The position numbers and the translations under genes were made by a program. From Aestuariibacter sp. (GTDB lineage: Bacteria > Pseudomonadota > Gammaproteobacteria > Enterobacterales > Alteromonadaceae): a stretch of DNA of 64,000 nt. The stretch's first letter is position 1. The number at the start of each line of letters is the position of its first letter. The notes under the pieces were generated by a model that saw only the letters and a list, made by a program, of their open reading frames with translations, searched no databases and was not told the origin of the DNA. Positions 35,652 through 44,530 of the stretch are shown piece after piece. The stretch covers positions 1,101,186 to 1,165,185 of the forward strand of contig CP051238.1 of NCBI GenBank assembly GCA_017794925.1. The letters run 5' to 3'.

Positions 35652-36385
35652 GTGATGCAGTGCTGGCTATCGAACAACTGGGCTTTCAGTACGGCGAAAA
35701 ACCGGTGTTGAGCGATATCTCTGTATCGCTGCAGCAGGGGAAGTATTATGCGCTGCTAGGCCCGAATGGCGCTGGCAAGAGTACGCTGTTTTCACTGATC
35801 TGCCAGTTGCTTCGCCCGCTGAGTGGCTCGCTACACATAATGGGTAAGAATACTCAACAGCACACGCGATTCGCTTTAAAGCAGCTTGGCATTGTGTTTC
35901 AGCAATCCACGCTGGATCTGGATTTAACCGTTGCACAAAATCTTGGCTACCACGCTAGTTTACAAGGTATGCCAGGCGCGATAACTCGCCAGCGAATTGA
36001 TGAAGAGCTCACTCGTTTTGGCCTGGCTGACAGGGCAAAAGATAAGGTCAGAGCACTAAATGGCGGGCATCGCCGACGCGTTGAAATTGCCCGGGCATTA
36101 TTGCACAAGCCTAGGCTACTGCTGCTTGATGAAGCCACCGTTGGCCTCGATCAGAACACCCGCGATGCCATGAATACCCATTTACGGGAATTGTGTGACA
36201 TTGAAGGGATCACGATTCTGTCATCAACTCACCTGATTGACGAAGTCAAACCCAACGATGAATTAATCGTGTTGCTGAAAGGTAAAATCAAGCTACAACA
36301 GCGCTGTAAAGAAGCGATGGCTGCACTAGGCGTTGAGACTGTTCAACAGCTTTACCGGCAAATGCACGTGAGCGAGGAGCGATAA
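35648..36385 (+). CDS. ABC transporter ATP-binding protein of the PQQ alcohol system
   Basis: A 245-residue ABC ATPase. Walker A is GPNGAGKST, the signature segment is LNGGHRRRVEIARALLH (noncanonical LNGGH in place of LSGGQ) and Walker B is LLLLDEATVGLD. It belongs to the ABC-2 exporter class, and is specific to PQQ dehydrogenase loci. ATG at 35648 is preferred over 35627 because it overlaps the preceding stop in an ATGA arrangement and starts at the usual domain boundary. It pairs with the permease encoded next (also one-base overlap). Confidence 0.87.
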   Translation: MSDAVLAIEQLGFQYGEKPVLSDISVSLQQGKYYALLGPNGAGKSTLFSLICQLLRPLSGSLHIMGKNTQQHTRFALKQLGIVFQQSTLDLDLTVAQNLGYHASLQGMPGAITRQRIDEELTRFGLADRAKDKVRALNGGHRRRVEIARALLHKPRLLLLDEATVGLDQNTRDAMNTHLRELCDIEGITILSSTHLIDEVKPNDELIVLLKGKIKLQQRCKEAMAALGVETVQQLYRQMHVSEER

Positions 36386-37179
36386 TGGTCTACTTCACGT
36401 GCTTTCTGGGTATATTGACTCGTGAATTACTACGCTTTTGGCAGCAGCGTTCTCGCCTGATCAGTGCGTTGGTGCGTCCGTTATTGTGGCTTGTGGTATT
36501 TGCAGCAGGTTTTCGTGCCGCTTTAGGCGTGGCGATTATACCGCCTTACGAGACCTATATTACCTATGAGGTGTATATCGTACCGGGATTAGCCGGCGTC
36601 ATTATGCTGTTTAACGGCATGCAAAGCTCGCTGTCAATGGTGTATGACCGCGAGATGGGCAGTATGAAAGTCCTGCTTACCAGTCCGATGCCGAGGTCGT
36701 TTTTGTTGGTGAGTAAGTTACTTGCCGGTGCGTTTATCTCAACCTTACAGGTTTACGCTTTTTTTGTTATTGCATGGATACTGGACGTGCAGGCTGAGCC
36801 GATAGGTTATCTTGTGGTGTTACCTGCGTTAGTGCTCACTGCATTGATGCTGGGGGCGTTGGGGCTATTGTTGTCGTCATTTATAAAACAGTTAGAGAAT
36901 TTTGCCGGGGTGATGAATTTTGTGGTGTTTCCCATGTTCTTCCTCTCTTCGGCGCTTTACCCGTTGTGGAAAATGCAGGAATCGAGTGAGTGGTTGTATC
37001 AGCTTTGTCTGTTTAATCCATTTACTCATGCAGTAGAGTTAATACGCTTTGCCATGTACAGCCAGTTTAACGCCCAGGCGTTAGCAGTAACCTTGAGTTG
37101 TACAATAGCGTTTATAGGACTGGCAATTTGGGGTTATGACCCCAAGCGCGGCATGGTTCGCCGCAAAGTTGGTGGCTGA
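36385..37179 (+). CDS. pedC: ABC-2 type permease of the PQQ alcohol system (PedC-like)
   Basis: A 264-residue inner-membrane protein with six hydrophobic helices and the ABC-2 permease pattern GLAGVIMLFNGMQSSLSMVYDREMGSMKVLLTSPMPR. It matches the PedC type of permease found with phenylethanol/ethanol oxidation genes. With the preceding three genes it makes the PedA1-A2-B-C set, whose cargo is not known; direction is predicted to be export. The start overlaps the ATPase stop by one base. Confidence 0.85.
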   Translation: MVYFTCFLGILTRELLRFWQQRSRLISALVRPLLWLVVFAAGFRAALGVAIIPPYETYITYEVYIVPGLAGVIMLFNGMQSSLSMVYDREMGSMKVLLTSPMPRSFLLVSKLLAGAFISTLQVYAFFVIAWILDVQAEPIGYLVVLPALVLTALMLGALGLLLSSFIKQLENFAGVMNFVVFPMFFLSSALYPLWKMQESSEWLYQLCLFNPFTHAVELIRFAMYSQFNAQALAVTLSCTIAFIGLAIWGYDPKRGMVRRKVGG

Positions 37180-37263
37180 CGCCGCGCGTACGGGTGTGGT
37201 AGATTCGCTTAACAGGCCCACATCCACTAAAATAACTAACAAATAATAGGCAGGGTGAAAAAC

Positions 37264-37932
37264 ATGGTAGAGATATTAGTTGCAGATGACCATCCCTTGT
37301 TCCAGTACGCCATCACGGATTTCGTGGAGCGTAATATCCCTGATACCAAGACGATAAGCTGTACGGATCTGGAAGAGGCGCTAAACACTGCCGAAGAGAA
37401 CCCTGATATCGATTTGGTGTTACTCGATCTGAACATGCCGGGTATGGACGGGCTAAATGGTATCGTCCGTTTTCGTAATCAATACCCTGAAATCCCGATT
37501 GTTATTGTGTCTGCGGAAGAAGACAAAAACGTTGTACTGCAGGCATTTACGTATGGGGCCGTGGGCTTTATTACTAAATCGTCCAGCTGCGAGCAGATTG
37601 TCGCGGCACTGCAACAAGTGTTATCGGGTCAGGTGTACCTACCACCCGACATTATTCGCAAAGGCGGAAATAATAAGCCTCGCGAAGACCAGGCCTCGCA
37701 GCAAATCGACCCTAAATTAATTGGCGCGCTAACCCGTCGCCAGCTACTGGTGTTTGAATGTATTGCGAAGGGCAAGTCTAATAAGCAAATTGCCTATGAG
37801 CTCAATATTGCCGAGACCACGGTAAAAGCCCACGTGTCAGCGATATTGACTAAGCTGAATGTACACAACCGTATCCAGGCTGCACTCTGCGCGGCCAGTA
37901 TCGACTTTAACCAGTATTTAATGCGTAATTAA
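37264..37932 (+). CDS. agmR: LuxR-type response regulator of alcohol oxidation (AgmR/ErbR-like)
   Basis: A 222-residue NarL/FixJ regulator: receiver domain with Asp55 (LVLLDLNMPGMDGLNGI) and a C-terminal LuxR helix-turn-helix (SNKQIAYELNIAETTVKAHVSAILTKL). The receiver segment AVGFITKSSS and tail VYLPPDIIRK are what I recall for AgmR/ErbR/PedR1, the master regulators of PQQ alcohol dehydrogenases in Pseudomonas. ATG at 37264 is preferred over GTG at 37255 because CAGGG lies eight bases ahead. Likely targets are the TACTCA boxes upstream of the dehydrogenase and porin. The likely kinase is the hybrid sensor encoded 1.1 kb downstream. Confidence 0.85.
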   Translation: MVEILVADDHPLFQYAITDFVERNIPDTKTISCTDLEEALNTAEENPDIDLVLLDLNMPGMDGLNGIVRFRNQYPEIPIVIVSAEEDKNVVLQAFTYGAVGFITKSSSCEQIVAALQQVLSGQVYLPPDIIRKGGNNKPREDQASQQIDPKLIGALTRRQLLVFECIAKGKSNKQIAYELNIAETTVKAHVSAILTKLNVHNRIQAALCAASIDFNQYLMRN

Positions 37933-37954
37933 GCGCAGGCCTCTTATGTTCTGT

Positions 37955-37989
37955 CACCCCGGTACGGCTTTGCTGTTCCGGGGCTTTTT
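37955..37989 (+). terminator. Rho-independent terminator after the AgmR-like gene
   Basis: CCCCGG (37957-37962) pairs with CCGGGG (37978-37983), extended by flanking pairs, followed by CTTTTTG. Confidence 0.75.
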
Positions 37990-38025
37990 GTATTATTTCA
38001 GCTGTATCTCCCTATCAACCTAATG

Positions 38026-38055
38026 CTATAACGTTATAGTGCTATAATGTTATGG
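38026..38055. promoter_or_regulatory. Tandem palindromic operators of the toxin-antitoxin pair
   Basis: CTATAACGTTATAG (38026-38039) is a perfect 14-bp palindrome and CTATAATGTTATGG (38042-38055) an imperfect copy 16 bp later. Two adjacent palindromes just upstream of a ribbon-helix-helix antitoxin fit conditional autorepression by the toxin-antitoxin complex. Confidence 0.65.
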
Positions 38056-38077
38056 TGTTTAATAGAAGAGTTGAATT

Positions 38078-38311
38078 ATGAGTAATTTATCCAAGCGTTC
38101 GACAGTCTATTTTGACCCGGCAATTCACAATGCCCTAAAGCTCAAAGCTGCTTCTACTGATTCGTCTGTGTCCGAGCTAATTGATGAAGCGGTGAGGTTA
38201 TTTATGCGAGAAGATAACGAAGATTTGCGCGCCGTAAAACAACGAGCCAGTGAACCTGAAATATCCTATGAAGCGCTGCTAGCCAGTCTGGAAGCGGATG
38301 GCAAAATATAA
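38078..38311 (+). CDS. Ribbon-helix-helix antitoxin
   Basis: A 77-residue protein with an N-terminal ribbon-helix-helix DNA-binding fold (STVYFDPAIHNALKLKAASTDSSVSELIDEAVRLF) and an acidic, likely flexible C-terminal tail that would bind the toxin. It overlaps the toxin gene by 14 bp and follows two palindromic operator sites. The pair probably regulates its own promoter. Confidence 0.85.
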   Translation: MSNLSKRSTVYFDPAIHNALKLKAASTDSSVSELIDEAVRLFMREDNEDLRAVKQRASEPEISYEALLASLEADGKI

Positions 38312-38561
38312 AGTTATATTTAAGAAATCAGTCACCGGGGATTTTAAGCGTATTCCGAGTTCGGATGTAAAAAAAATTCTGGCCAAAATCAATTCACTAG
38401 CCGAAGAGCCTCGCGGCCAAGGAGCAGTAAAACTCAGTGGCCACAATCTTTTTCGCGTTCGTCAGGGCTTGTATCGAATTATTTATGAAATCAGGGACCA
38501 AGAACTTATTATTCAGGTAATAAAAGTGGGGCACCGATCGAGCGTATATAAACTCACTTAA
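38298..38561 (+). CDS. RelE/ParE-family toxin
   Basis: An 87-residue basic protein with the RelE-type pattern YKVIFKKSVTGDFKRIPSSDVKKILAKI, LSGHNLFRVRQGLYRIIYEI and a basic C-terminal HRSSVYKL. RelE members cut mRNA on the ribosome; ParE members act on gyrase, and sequence alone does not decide which applies here. It overlaps its antitoxin gene by 14 bp, the usual order for the pair. Confidence 0.85.
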   Translation: MAKYKVIFKKSVTGDFKRIPSSDVKKILAKINSLAEEPRGQGAVKLSGHNLFRVRQGLYRIIYEIRDQELIIQVIKVGHRSSVYKLT

Positions 38562-38649
38562 GTCAACTACTGAATAAGTAACTGGTTGCCTATGTGGTTG
38601 TCCATTATGATAGCGCTTTAGGTTTCCGTTTATTAAAGGACAAAGCCGT

Positions 38650-39069
38650 ATGGCACCGGAGAAGTTGTCACTGGAGTGGCAAACCCTGCAAAATCAGTTC
38701 GACAGTTACGAAAAATACAGCCTTGTTATTAAGCTGGTGGCGGTGTTGCTCACGGCACTTGCACTGCTGACACAGTTGCCTGCATTAATTGCGATGGCAT
38801 TACTTGGTGTGCTGTGGTTACAGGATGGTATTTGGAAAACCTTTCAGGGGCGTTTTGAGCAACGTTTGCTTCAAATTGAAGCTGAAATAAGAGAATCCGG
38901 CACGACGATCGACTGCCAATTTAATTCAGCGTATCAGGCTCAGGCCAAGTCAGGCGGAGCGCTCATTGGCGAATACATCAAACAATCCCTTCGTCCTACT
39001 GTGATGTTCCCTTACATCGTTTTGGAGGGGCTGGTTGTGGTGGTGGCGGTATATCAATCTCTTTACTGA
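38650..39069 (+). CDS. Small membrane protein of unknown function
   Basis: A 139-residue protein with a hydrophobic hairpin near residues 25-55 (VIKLVAVLLTALALL then LIAMALLGVLWL) and a hydrophobic C-terminus (VLEGLVVVVAVYQSL), with an amphipathic region between. No family is recognised. GGACAAAGCCGT precedes ATG. It is convergent with the hybrid kinase gene, overlapping its end by 7 bp, so it stands between the toxin-antitoxin pair and the regulatory genes of the PQQ locus. Confidence 0.65.
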   Translation: MAPEKLSLEWQTLQNQFDSYEKYSLVIKLVAVLLTALALLTQLPALIAMALLGVLWLQDGIWKTFQGRFEQRLLQIEAEIRESGTTIDCQFNSAYQAQAKSGGALIGEYIKQSLRPTVMFPYIVLEGLVVVVAVYQSLY

Positions 39070-41747
39070 TTGGATAACAAGTTAGACAGCGCCAGTTTCA
39101 TTTTGTGGGGCTTTACGGGTTTATTCAGCAGGGAATAGCCTTGCTCACGAACCTGCTGACGCAGTTCATTGGTATAGTTGGCGGTTATCATAATCACCGG
39201 CGGATGTGGATTAAGATGCTCACGGGTAATCTCCAGGGCATCAAAGCCGGTGTCACCGTCGTCGAGATGGTAGTCAGCAATAATGAGTTGTGGGTCCAGC
39301 TCTGCCAGAAATTCCGGTTCGCTCAGTTCTTCCAGTGTTTGCACCGACGTTACATTGCAGTTCCAGCTGCCCAGCACGGTTTCCATCCCTTTACAGATTT
39401 CTTCGTCATTATCGATTAGCAATATTCGCGCGCCTTCCAACTTGTCGTTAAAGCGGTCGATAAGCGGTGCAGGCGCGGGTTTGGCTTTCTGGTTTGTGGT
39501 GTCAGCATACGGCAGTGTAATGCTAAAGCAGGAGCCCCTGCCTTCCACTGAGCTAACAGATATCGTCAGGTTCATTACGCTGGCAAGTCGCTCAACAATG
39601 GCCAGGCCCAGGCCCAACCCTTTGTCGTGGCGACGTTTTTTTGCATCAAGGCGGTTAAACTCGCGGAATATCTCAGACAATTTATCCTGAGGAATACCTA
39701 TTCCGGTATCAATGACCTGAATTTGTACACCTTGCTTCCGTCGACGCACTCCAACCAGAATCCCGCCTTCATTGGTGTATCGCAACGCGTTGCTTAACAG
39801 ATTACGCAAAATGCGGGCTAACAGATAGTTGTCGGAATGCACCAGCTTCTGGGTAGTTTTTACTTTGAATCTGAGTCCCTTCGATTTTGCCTGAGGCGCA
39901 AATTCGGCGGCCATGTTGTTGATGAGTTCATCAATCTCAAAGTCGTCCAGCACCGGCTCAATCAAGCCAGCTTCCAGCTTAGAGATATCTACCAAGGCAC
40001 TGATCAGCGATTCCAGGTTTTCCAATGAATAACTGAGTGACGTCATCAGCTTTTGTGCTTCGTCGCTAAGCGATAGATCGTTTAGCGCGTCAGCAAATAG
40101 TCTTGCTGAATTCATTGGCTGAAGCAGGTCATGGCTGGTAGCTGCAAGAAATTTGGACTTGGATTCGTTGGCCTGGTCGGCCTCGCGCTTGGCCTCCAGC
40201 AGCTTGACTTCGGCCAACTGCCGGTCTTCGATTTCGTTACGCAATTGCAGGTTAATCTCGGAGATTTTCTTGGTGCGCTGGTTTACCCGCTGCTCCATGT
40301 AGTCATAGGCGTGTTTCAATGCTCTGGCTGTGCGTCGCTGTTCGGTGACGTCCTGTTCAAGGGCAAAAAAGCCAATAACATTCCGTTGTTCATCAAAGTG
40401 CGGAATGTAGGTTTTATTTGAAATTCTCACATTGTCGGGGTCGCGACTGTGCTCAATTTCAAAGTTTACTGCTTGACCCAACATGGCACGGGCGATGTGA
40501 ATAGACAGGTTATTGTATTCCTGTTCGCCTAATACATCACGCAAGTGGTGGTTAATAATCTCTTTGCGGGAACGACTAAACCACTTTTCAAATTCGCGGT
40601 TAACAAACTCGTAGCAGTGATCTTTGTTCACGTAGGAGATAAGTGCCGGCATGGCGTCGGTGATGAGGCGGATTCGCTGTTCACTTTCTTTCAGTGCCTG
40701 CTGGCTGCGGCTGCGCTCGGTAATGTCGGCAAACGTAAAGAGCATGCCGCCTGAGGGAATTAGACTACGGCGATTTAATAGCACCAGTTCGTCACTTAAT
40801 ACCGTCTCGACTTCCATAAACGGCACGTTCTGCGACTGATCCAGAGCCAGTGCGTTGTATAACGTTTTCGCTTCCGGGGTTTGCGACATGAGCGAAGCAA
40901 AGTCCTCTCCTCGCGACACGTTGGAGTCAGGCATACCAATAAACGTCAGGAAAGGCTGATTCCAGGTTTCGAGCTGACCTTCGGCATTAATAAGCACGAC
41001 GCCCTGAGACATATTCTCAAGGGTCGCTTTCAAAAGTGCAGCCTGTTCAGTCATGGCCGTTTCGTAGCGTAACTCTTCGGCTAACTTAATAGACGTAATG
41101 TCGGTGTATACGACAACCAGACCACCGTCATGGGTGATGCGTTCCTGCATTTGAATCCAGGTGCCGTCGCGCAATTTAAAAATGGTTTGCGCAATAGGTT
41201 CGTGATGTGCACCTACCTTTTTCTGAGCCTTGGCATCTTTATCGACCACAACCAGTGACGCAGCGGTTATTTCCTGAAATGTAGTGACACCCAATTCAAA
41301 ATTGATATTGTGCTGTCGCCAGAAATCCGCACAACGACTATTCACCATGACCATTTTTCGGTCTGAGTCGAACAACGCAAAAGCATCTGAAATACTCTCA
41401 ATCGCATCGCGCAAACGCTGACGATCCTGCTCAGCCTGAATTTGGCTTTGTTCAGTATCGCGACGTGCCTGTTCAAGCTCTTTGTTGGATTCTTCCAGTC
41501 GATGCAGGGTTTGTTGTAAGCGATAGGTACGCTCTTTAACTTTGTCTGCCAGCATGGCTGCGTCTTCGAAAGACTGGTAAGCGTCGGAGTGATTGCCCCA
41601 GCCCATTTCAACGCGTCGCATAAGTACACGATTGATTTTATTTAGTTTTTCATTTTCGTAACGCAGACGTTCCAGCTCATCAGCCGGGTTTTCTGCTTCA
41701 ATCGGTGGGGGCGTAGAAGAGACCTCTGCGTTTTCAGGCTTGTTCAA
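39063..41747 (-). CDS. PAS-containing hybrid sensor histidine kinase (NahK/ErcS'-like)
   Basis: An 894-residue cytoplasmic hybrid kinase with no transmembrane segment. Order: coiled coil (about 20-110), PAS (about 115-220), PAS (about 240-345), PAS (about 360-470), coiled coil, phospho-acceptor domain with His539 in ATSHDLLQPMNSARLF, ATPase domain (NLLSNALRYTNEGG, GLGLGLAIVERL), and a C-terminal receiver with Asp825 in IIADYHLDDG. The HDLLQPMNSARLFADAL form is typical of NahK-like kinases. It overlaps a FIST-domain gene by 4 bp, the NosP-NahK arrangement. In Pseudomonas aeruginosa NahK/ErcS' also lies in the ethanol-oxidation regulatory cluster and feeds an HptB phosphorelay; the output here may include the AgmR-like regulator. 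Confidence 0.85.
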   Translation of the reverse strand: MNKPENAEVSSTPPPIEAENPADELERLRYENEKLNKINRVLMRRVEMGWGNHSDAYQSFEDAAMLADKVKERTYRLQQTLHRLEESNKELEQARRDTEQSQIQAEQDRQRLRDAIESISDAFALFDSDRKMVMVNSRCADFWRQHNINFELGVTTFQEITAASLVVVDKDAKAQKKVGAHHEPIAQTIFKLRDGTWIQMQERITHDGGLVVVYTDITSIKLAEELRYETAMTEQAALLKATLENMSQGVVLINAEGQLETWNQPFLTFIGMPDSNVSRGEDFASLMSQTPEAKTLYNALALDQSQNVPFMEVETVLSDELVLLNRRSLIPSGGMLFTFADITERSRSQQALKESEQRIRLITDAMPALISYVNKDHCYEFVNREFEKWFSRSRKEIINHHLRDVLGEQEYNNLSIHIARAMLGQAVNFEIEHSRDPDNVRISNKTYIPHFDEQRNVIGFFALEQDVTEQRRTARALKHAYDYMEQRVNQRTKKISEINLQLRNEIEDRQLAEVKLLEAKREADQANESKSKFLAATSHDLLQPMNSARLFADALNDLSLSDEAQKLMTSLSYSLENLESLISALVDISKLEAGLIEPVLDDFEIDELINNMAAEFAPQAKSKGLRFKVKTTQKLVHSDNYLLARILRNLLSNALRYTNEGGILVGVRRRKQGVQIQVIDTGIGIPQDKLSEIFREFNRLDAKKRRHDKGLGLGLAIVERLASVMNLTISVSSVEGRGSCFSITLPYADTTNQKAKPAPAPLIDRFNDKLEGARILLIDNDEEICKGMETVLGSWNCNVTSVQTLEELSEPEFLAELDPQLIIADYHLDDGDTGFDALEITREHLNPHPPVIMITANYTNELRQQVREQGYSLLNKPVKPHKMKLALSNLLSNQ

Positions 41748-42937
41748 GGCTCGCTCCGGTGAGGCGCTCCAATGGCGACACCCGTAAAGGTGTGGTTCAG
41801 ATGCAATCCATTGATTTGCTCACCATAAGTGTTAAAGCCGATCATATGGTGGTCGCGGTATAATGACGACATTGATTCGCACAAATCCAGCTTGTCGATT
41901 TCTGCTCGTCGGTGAATACAGTCGAACCCAATCAGTAAGTCAATGTTGCCTAATCGCTGTTGTAACTCTTTCAGCAGCATAGCGGTGTGAGCATGGAGTC
42001 CGCTTGATTGCATTCTGGTAAGCACAATTCCGGCATCAATGGCGCAAAAGAACGTGAGACTCAGGTCGTCGTTAACCTGCTGGATACTGCGAATATACAG
42101 CTGATCGCCAATCTGCACGGCTAACGGGTTCATGGCGAACACTTCCGAAGTCAGCTCTTCCAGTTTAAGACCGTTTATTCTGCAATATTCCAGCGCGGCG
42201 GGTTCTGCGTTAAATTCTTCAACAACACGTTGACCAGGGGCGGTTTGAGTGACGACCAGTTTCTCGTCCTCTGGCGCCAGGTGGTGATAGCTGAACACTT
42301 CAAACTGACAGCTGGTATTCACCAGCATAAATACCGCAGCATGGCTGTAAAAGCGGCCATTACAAAATACCTGCGTATCTACAAAATGTTGATCGTCGCC
42401 GGCAGAACCGCCCACCAACGGAATATCCTGCATACTCAGGTTCAGTGCATTGATGACCAGCTCTTCCCGAACGGACAAGCCATCAAGTAACGTAAGACCA
42501 AAACAGTGTTGTTCAATAGGGGTATCTGAAACCGCTTTTTTACGCAACTTTTCAAGCATGCCACTCACCAGTTCATCGGCGTCTGCTTCTGAAAAGGTAG
42601 CGAGGTTCTCAATCAGTGCTGTTTCAACCGAAAAGTGTTGTTTGCTAAGTGCAAAAGCACTAATGGAGTGCTTACGGCAACCTAGCGGGGTAATTTCACC
42701 TGCTGAGGTACAGCCAATGACGGTTATGTCGCCAAAGTACCGGCTTAGTTCTTTAGACAGTTGCTCAAGTGGGTAACGTGTACAGCAATAGAACACCACG
42801 CAAGTGGCTTCGCACTCAGATAACGAAGCATAAATTTCTTCTGCAGCAACAACCGGATCGAGGCTTTCTGAACCTGCGCGGGCAACCGCTGGAGCGTATT
42901 TACTGGAAACAGCGTGTTGAATTGAATGAGACAGCAT
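41744..42937 (-). CDS. nosP: FIST-domain sensor protein (NosP-like)
   Basis: A protein with FIST N and FIST C domains, 397 residues from the ATG at 42937 (AGGGAG lies upstream; the frame runs back to 43048 without a better site). The FIST N core shows VVFYCCTRYPLEQL, VIGCTSAGEITPLG and VGGSAGDDQHF; FIST C follows with VRIHGLKLEEL-like and IGFDCIHRR segments. Its gene overlaps the hybrid kinase gene. In Pseudomonas, Vibrio, Shewanella and Legionella, NosP proteins of this family bind heme, sense nitric oxide and inhibit the partner kinase. Heme binding here is inferred from the context; the ligand His was not assigned. Confidence 0.8.
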   Translation of the reverse strand: MLSHSIQHAVSSKYAPAVARAGSESLDPVVAAEEIYASLSECEATCVVFYCCTRYPLEQLSKELSRYFGDITVIGCTSAGEITPLGCRKHSISAFALSKQHFSVETALIENLATFSEADADELVSGMLEKLRKKAVSDTPIEQHCFGLTLLDGLSVREELVINALNLSMQDIPLVGGSAGDDQHFVDTQVFCNGRFYSHAAVFMLVNTSCQFEVFSYHHLAPEDEKLVVTQTAPGQRVVEEFNAEPAALEYCRINGLKLEELTSEVFAMNPLAVQIGDQLYIRSIQQVNDDLSLTFFCAIDAGIVLTRMQSSGLHAHTAMLLKELQQRLGNIDLLIGFDCIHRRAEIDKLDLCESMSSLYRDHHMIGFNTYGEQINGLHLNHTFTGVAIGAPHRSEP

Positions 42938-43004
42938 AAAAACTCCCTGACAAGGTTTGATTTTATCTGCTTCACAATTGATTAACAAGTTCGACAAGTT
43001 GGTT

Positions 43005-43784
43005 TTACCCCGTCGTTTGCTTGTTTGGTGGCATTTGTGTTGCCTCATCTTTAAGCCATGTGCTGACTTGCTTTATGACTGTGGACAAATCGGGCATTTC
43101 AGGCGACCTTGGACGAGGAGACTTTATATCAATTCGGTGTTTAATGGACATGGGGGAACTGCTCACCACTACAACACGGTCGGACAACATGACGGCTTCG
43201 GTAACATCGTGTGTGACGAGTAAAATAGAAGTTTGTTGCTTTTGCCATAACAGTAATAAACGTTCTTTTATTTCCGCTGCCGTCTGAATATCCAGCGAAG
43301 AAAAGGGTTCATCAAGCAGCAGGATGTCAGGTTCGTACGCAAACGCCCTTGCGAGTGCGGCACGTTTTAACATACCACCGGATAGCTGACTGGGGTAAAA
43401 CTGACTGCAGCTTCCGAGTCCCACCTCCTCTAACCAGTATTGTGCCCGGGCAAGCTTGTCGTTTTTGTTTCCGTCCAGTACCAGCATAATGTTGTCCTGA
43501 AGGGTAAGCCAAGGCATGAGACGATGCTCCTGAAACATCAGCGCGACCCGAGCCGAACTTGCTTTATCCCCATAGCTAAGCGAACCACTATACTCCTTAT
43601 CCAGCCCGGCTATGATGTTTAGCAACGTACTCTTACCAGCACCCGAAGGGCCCGTTAATGCAACGAACTCACCAGGCTCTATGGTGAGAGAAAAGTCTCT
43701 GATGATGGGCTTATTTATGCTATTTGTATTCTTAGCATTCACAAATTGCTTGTTGGCTATACAAGCCTTATAAACTAACGCCAT
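43005..43784 (-). CDS. ABC transporter ATP-binding protein (SsuB/TauB-like)
   Basis: A 259-residue importer ATPase: Walker A GPSGAGKST, signature LSGGMLKRAALARAF, Walker B ILLLDEPFSSLD, and the H-loop LVTHDVTEA. It is of the nitrate/sulfonate/taurine group. ATG at 43784 is preferred over 43805 because GGAGG lies just upstream and translation then starts with a 10-bp overlap of the permease end. It is the last gene of a three-gene importer operon ending just before the FIST gene. Confidence 0.85.
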   Translation of the reverse strand: MALVYKACIANKQFVNAKNTNSINKPIIRDFSLTIEPGEFVALTGPSGAGKSTLLNIIAGLDKEYSGSLSYGDKASSARVALMFQEHRLMPWLTLQDNIMLVLDGNKNDKLARAQYWLEEVGLGSCSQFYPSQLSGGMLKRAALARAFAYEPDILLLDEPFSSLDIQTAAEIKERLLLLWQKQQTSILLVTHDVTEAVMLSDRVVVVSSSPMSIKHRIDIKSPRPRSPEMPDLSTVIKQVSTWLKDEATQMPPNKQTTG

Positions 43785-44530
43785 CTCAACACCCTCCGTT
43801 CCCATGGGCGCAGGATGGCTGCCTCGATCAGGAAAATAATACAGGCAAAAGCCAGGGTATAAGCCAGCACACTGGTAATATCGAAAAACTGAAAAAACAG
43901 CGAAAGCTGAAATCCAACACCGTTGCTACAACCGAGTAATTCGACCACCAGTACAATTTTCCATACCAGTGCCAAACCACTGCGAGCCGCAGCTAAGAAA
44001 TAAGGGTACAACTGGGGCAAATAGACCTGTATTAATTGGCGTGCCGCAGGCAGACGGTATGCCTTGCCAACGGCTAACAGTTGCGTGTTTACAGCACGTG
44101 CCCCTTCCCGAAGCGTAACCGCGATGTTTGGGGTTTTATTTACTATCACTGCGGTGAGTGCCGCAACTTCATTCAGACCAAACCAAATAAAACAAAGAAT
44201 GATCGTTACCAAAGCAGGAATATTCAGAGCCAGTGTTATCAGGCTATCCAACCATAAATCCAATGTTCTGAATTTTCCCATGAGAATGCCCAATACGCTG
44301 CCAAGGAACATAGCCGTAACAAAACTGATGGCAATGCGCTTCAGGGTGATGCTTAAATGGTGAGGCAGGTCACCTGACGTAGTGTGTGTCCACAAGCTGT
44401 TAAGCACGTCCAGTGGCGAGGGAAGTAAATCGGGTTCAAATAACAGTACAACAAGATGCCAAACCAGCAGTAACGCGATAACTGAGCTGACGCGAATCAA
44501 CGTCGAATGGTGCTTTGCCAGATTACTCAT
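43775..44530 (-). CDS. ABC transporter permease (SsuC/TauC-like)
   Basis: A 251-residue permease with six transmembrane helices and the EAA loop (REGARAVNTQLLAVGKAYRLPAARQLIQVYLPQL, where the conserved Gly sits in VGKAYRLPA). It belongs to the sulfonate/nitrate/taurine importer group. Its start overlaps the binding-protein gene by 8 bp and its end overlaps the ATPase gene, so all three are made together. The substrate is not known. Confidence 0.85.
   Translation of the reverse strand: MSNLAKHHSTLIRVSSVIALLLVWHLVVLLFEPDLLPSPLDVLNSLWTHTTSGDLPHHLSITLKRIAISFVTAMFLGSVLGILMGKFRTLDLWLDSLITLALNIPALVTIILCFIWFGLNEVAALTAVIVNKTPNIAVTLREGARAVNTQLLAVGKAYRLPAARQLIQVYLPQLYPYFLAAARSGLALVWKIVLVVELLGCSNGVGFQLSLFFQFFDITSVLAYTLAFACIIFLIEAAILRPWERRVLRWR

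Noticed and set aside
39063..41747. Considered the hybrid kinase as an ExaD-type dedicated ethanol sensor
   Set aside because: The three-PAS soluble layout with a C-terminal receiver and the overlapping FIST gene match NahK-NosP better.
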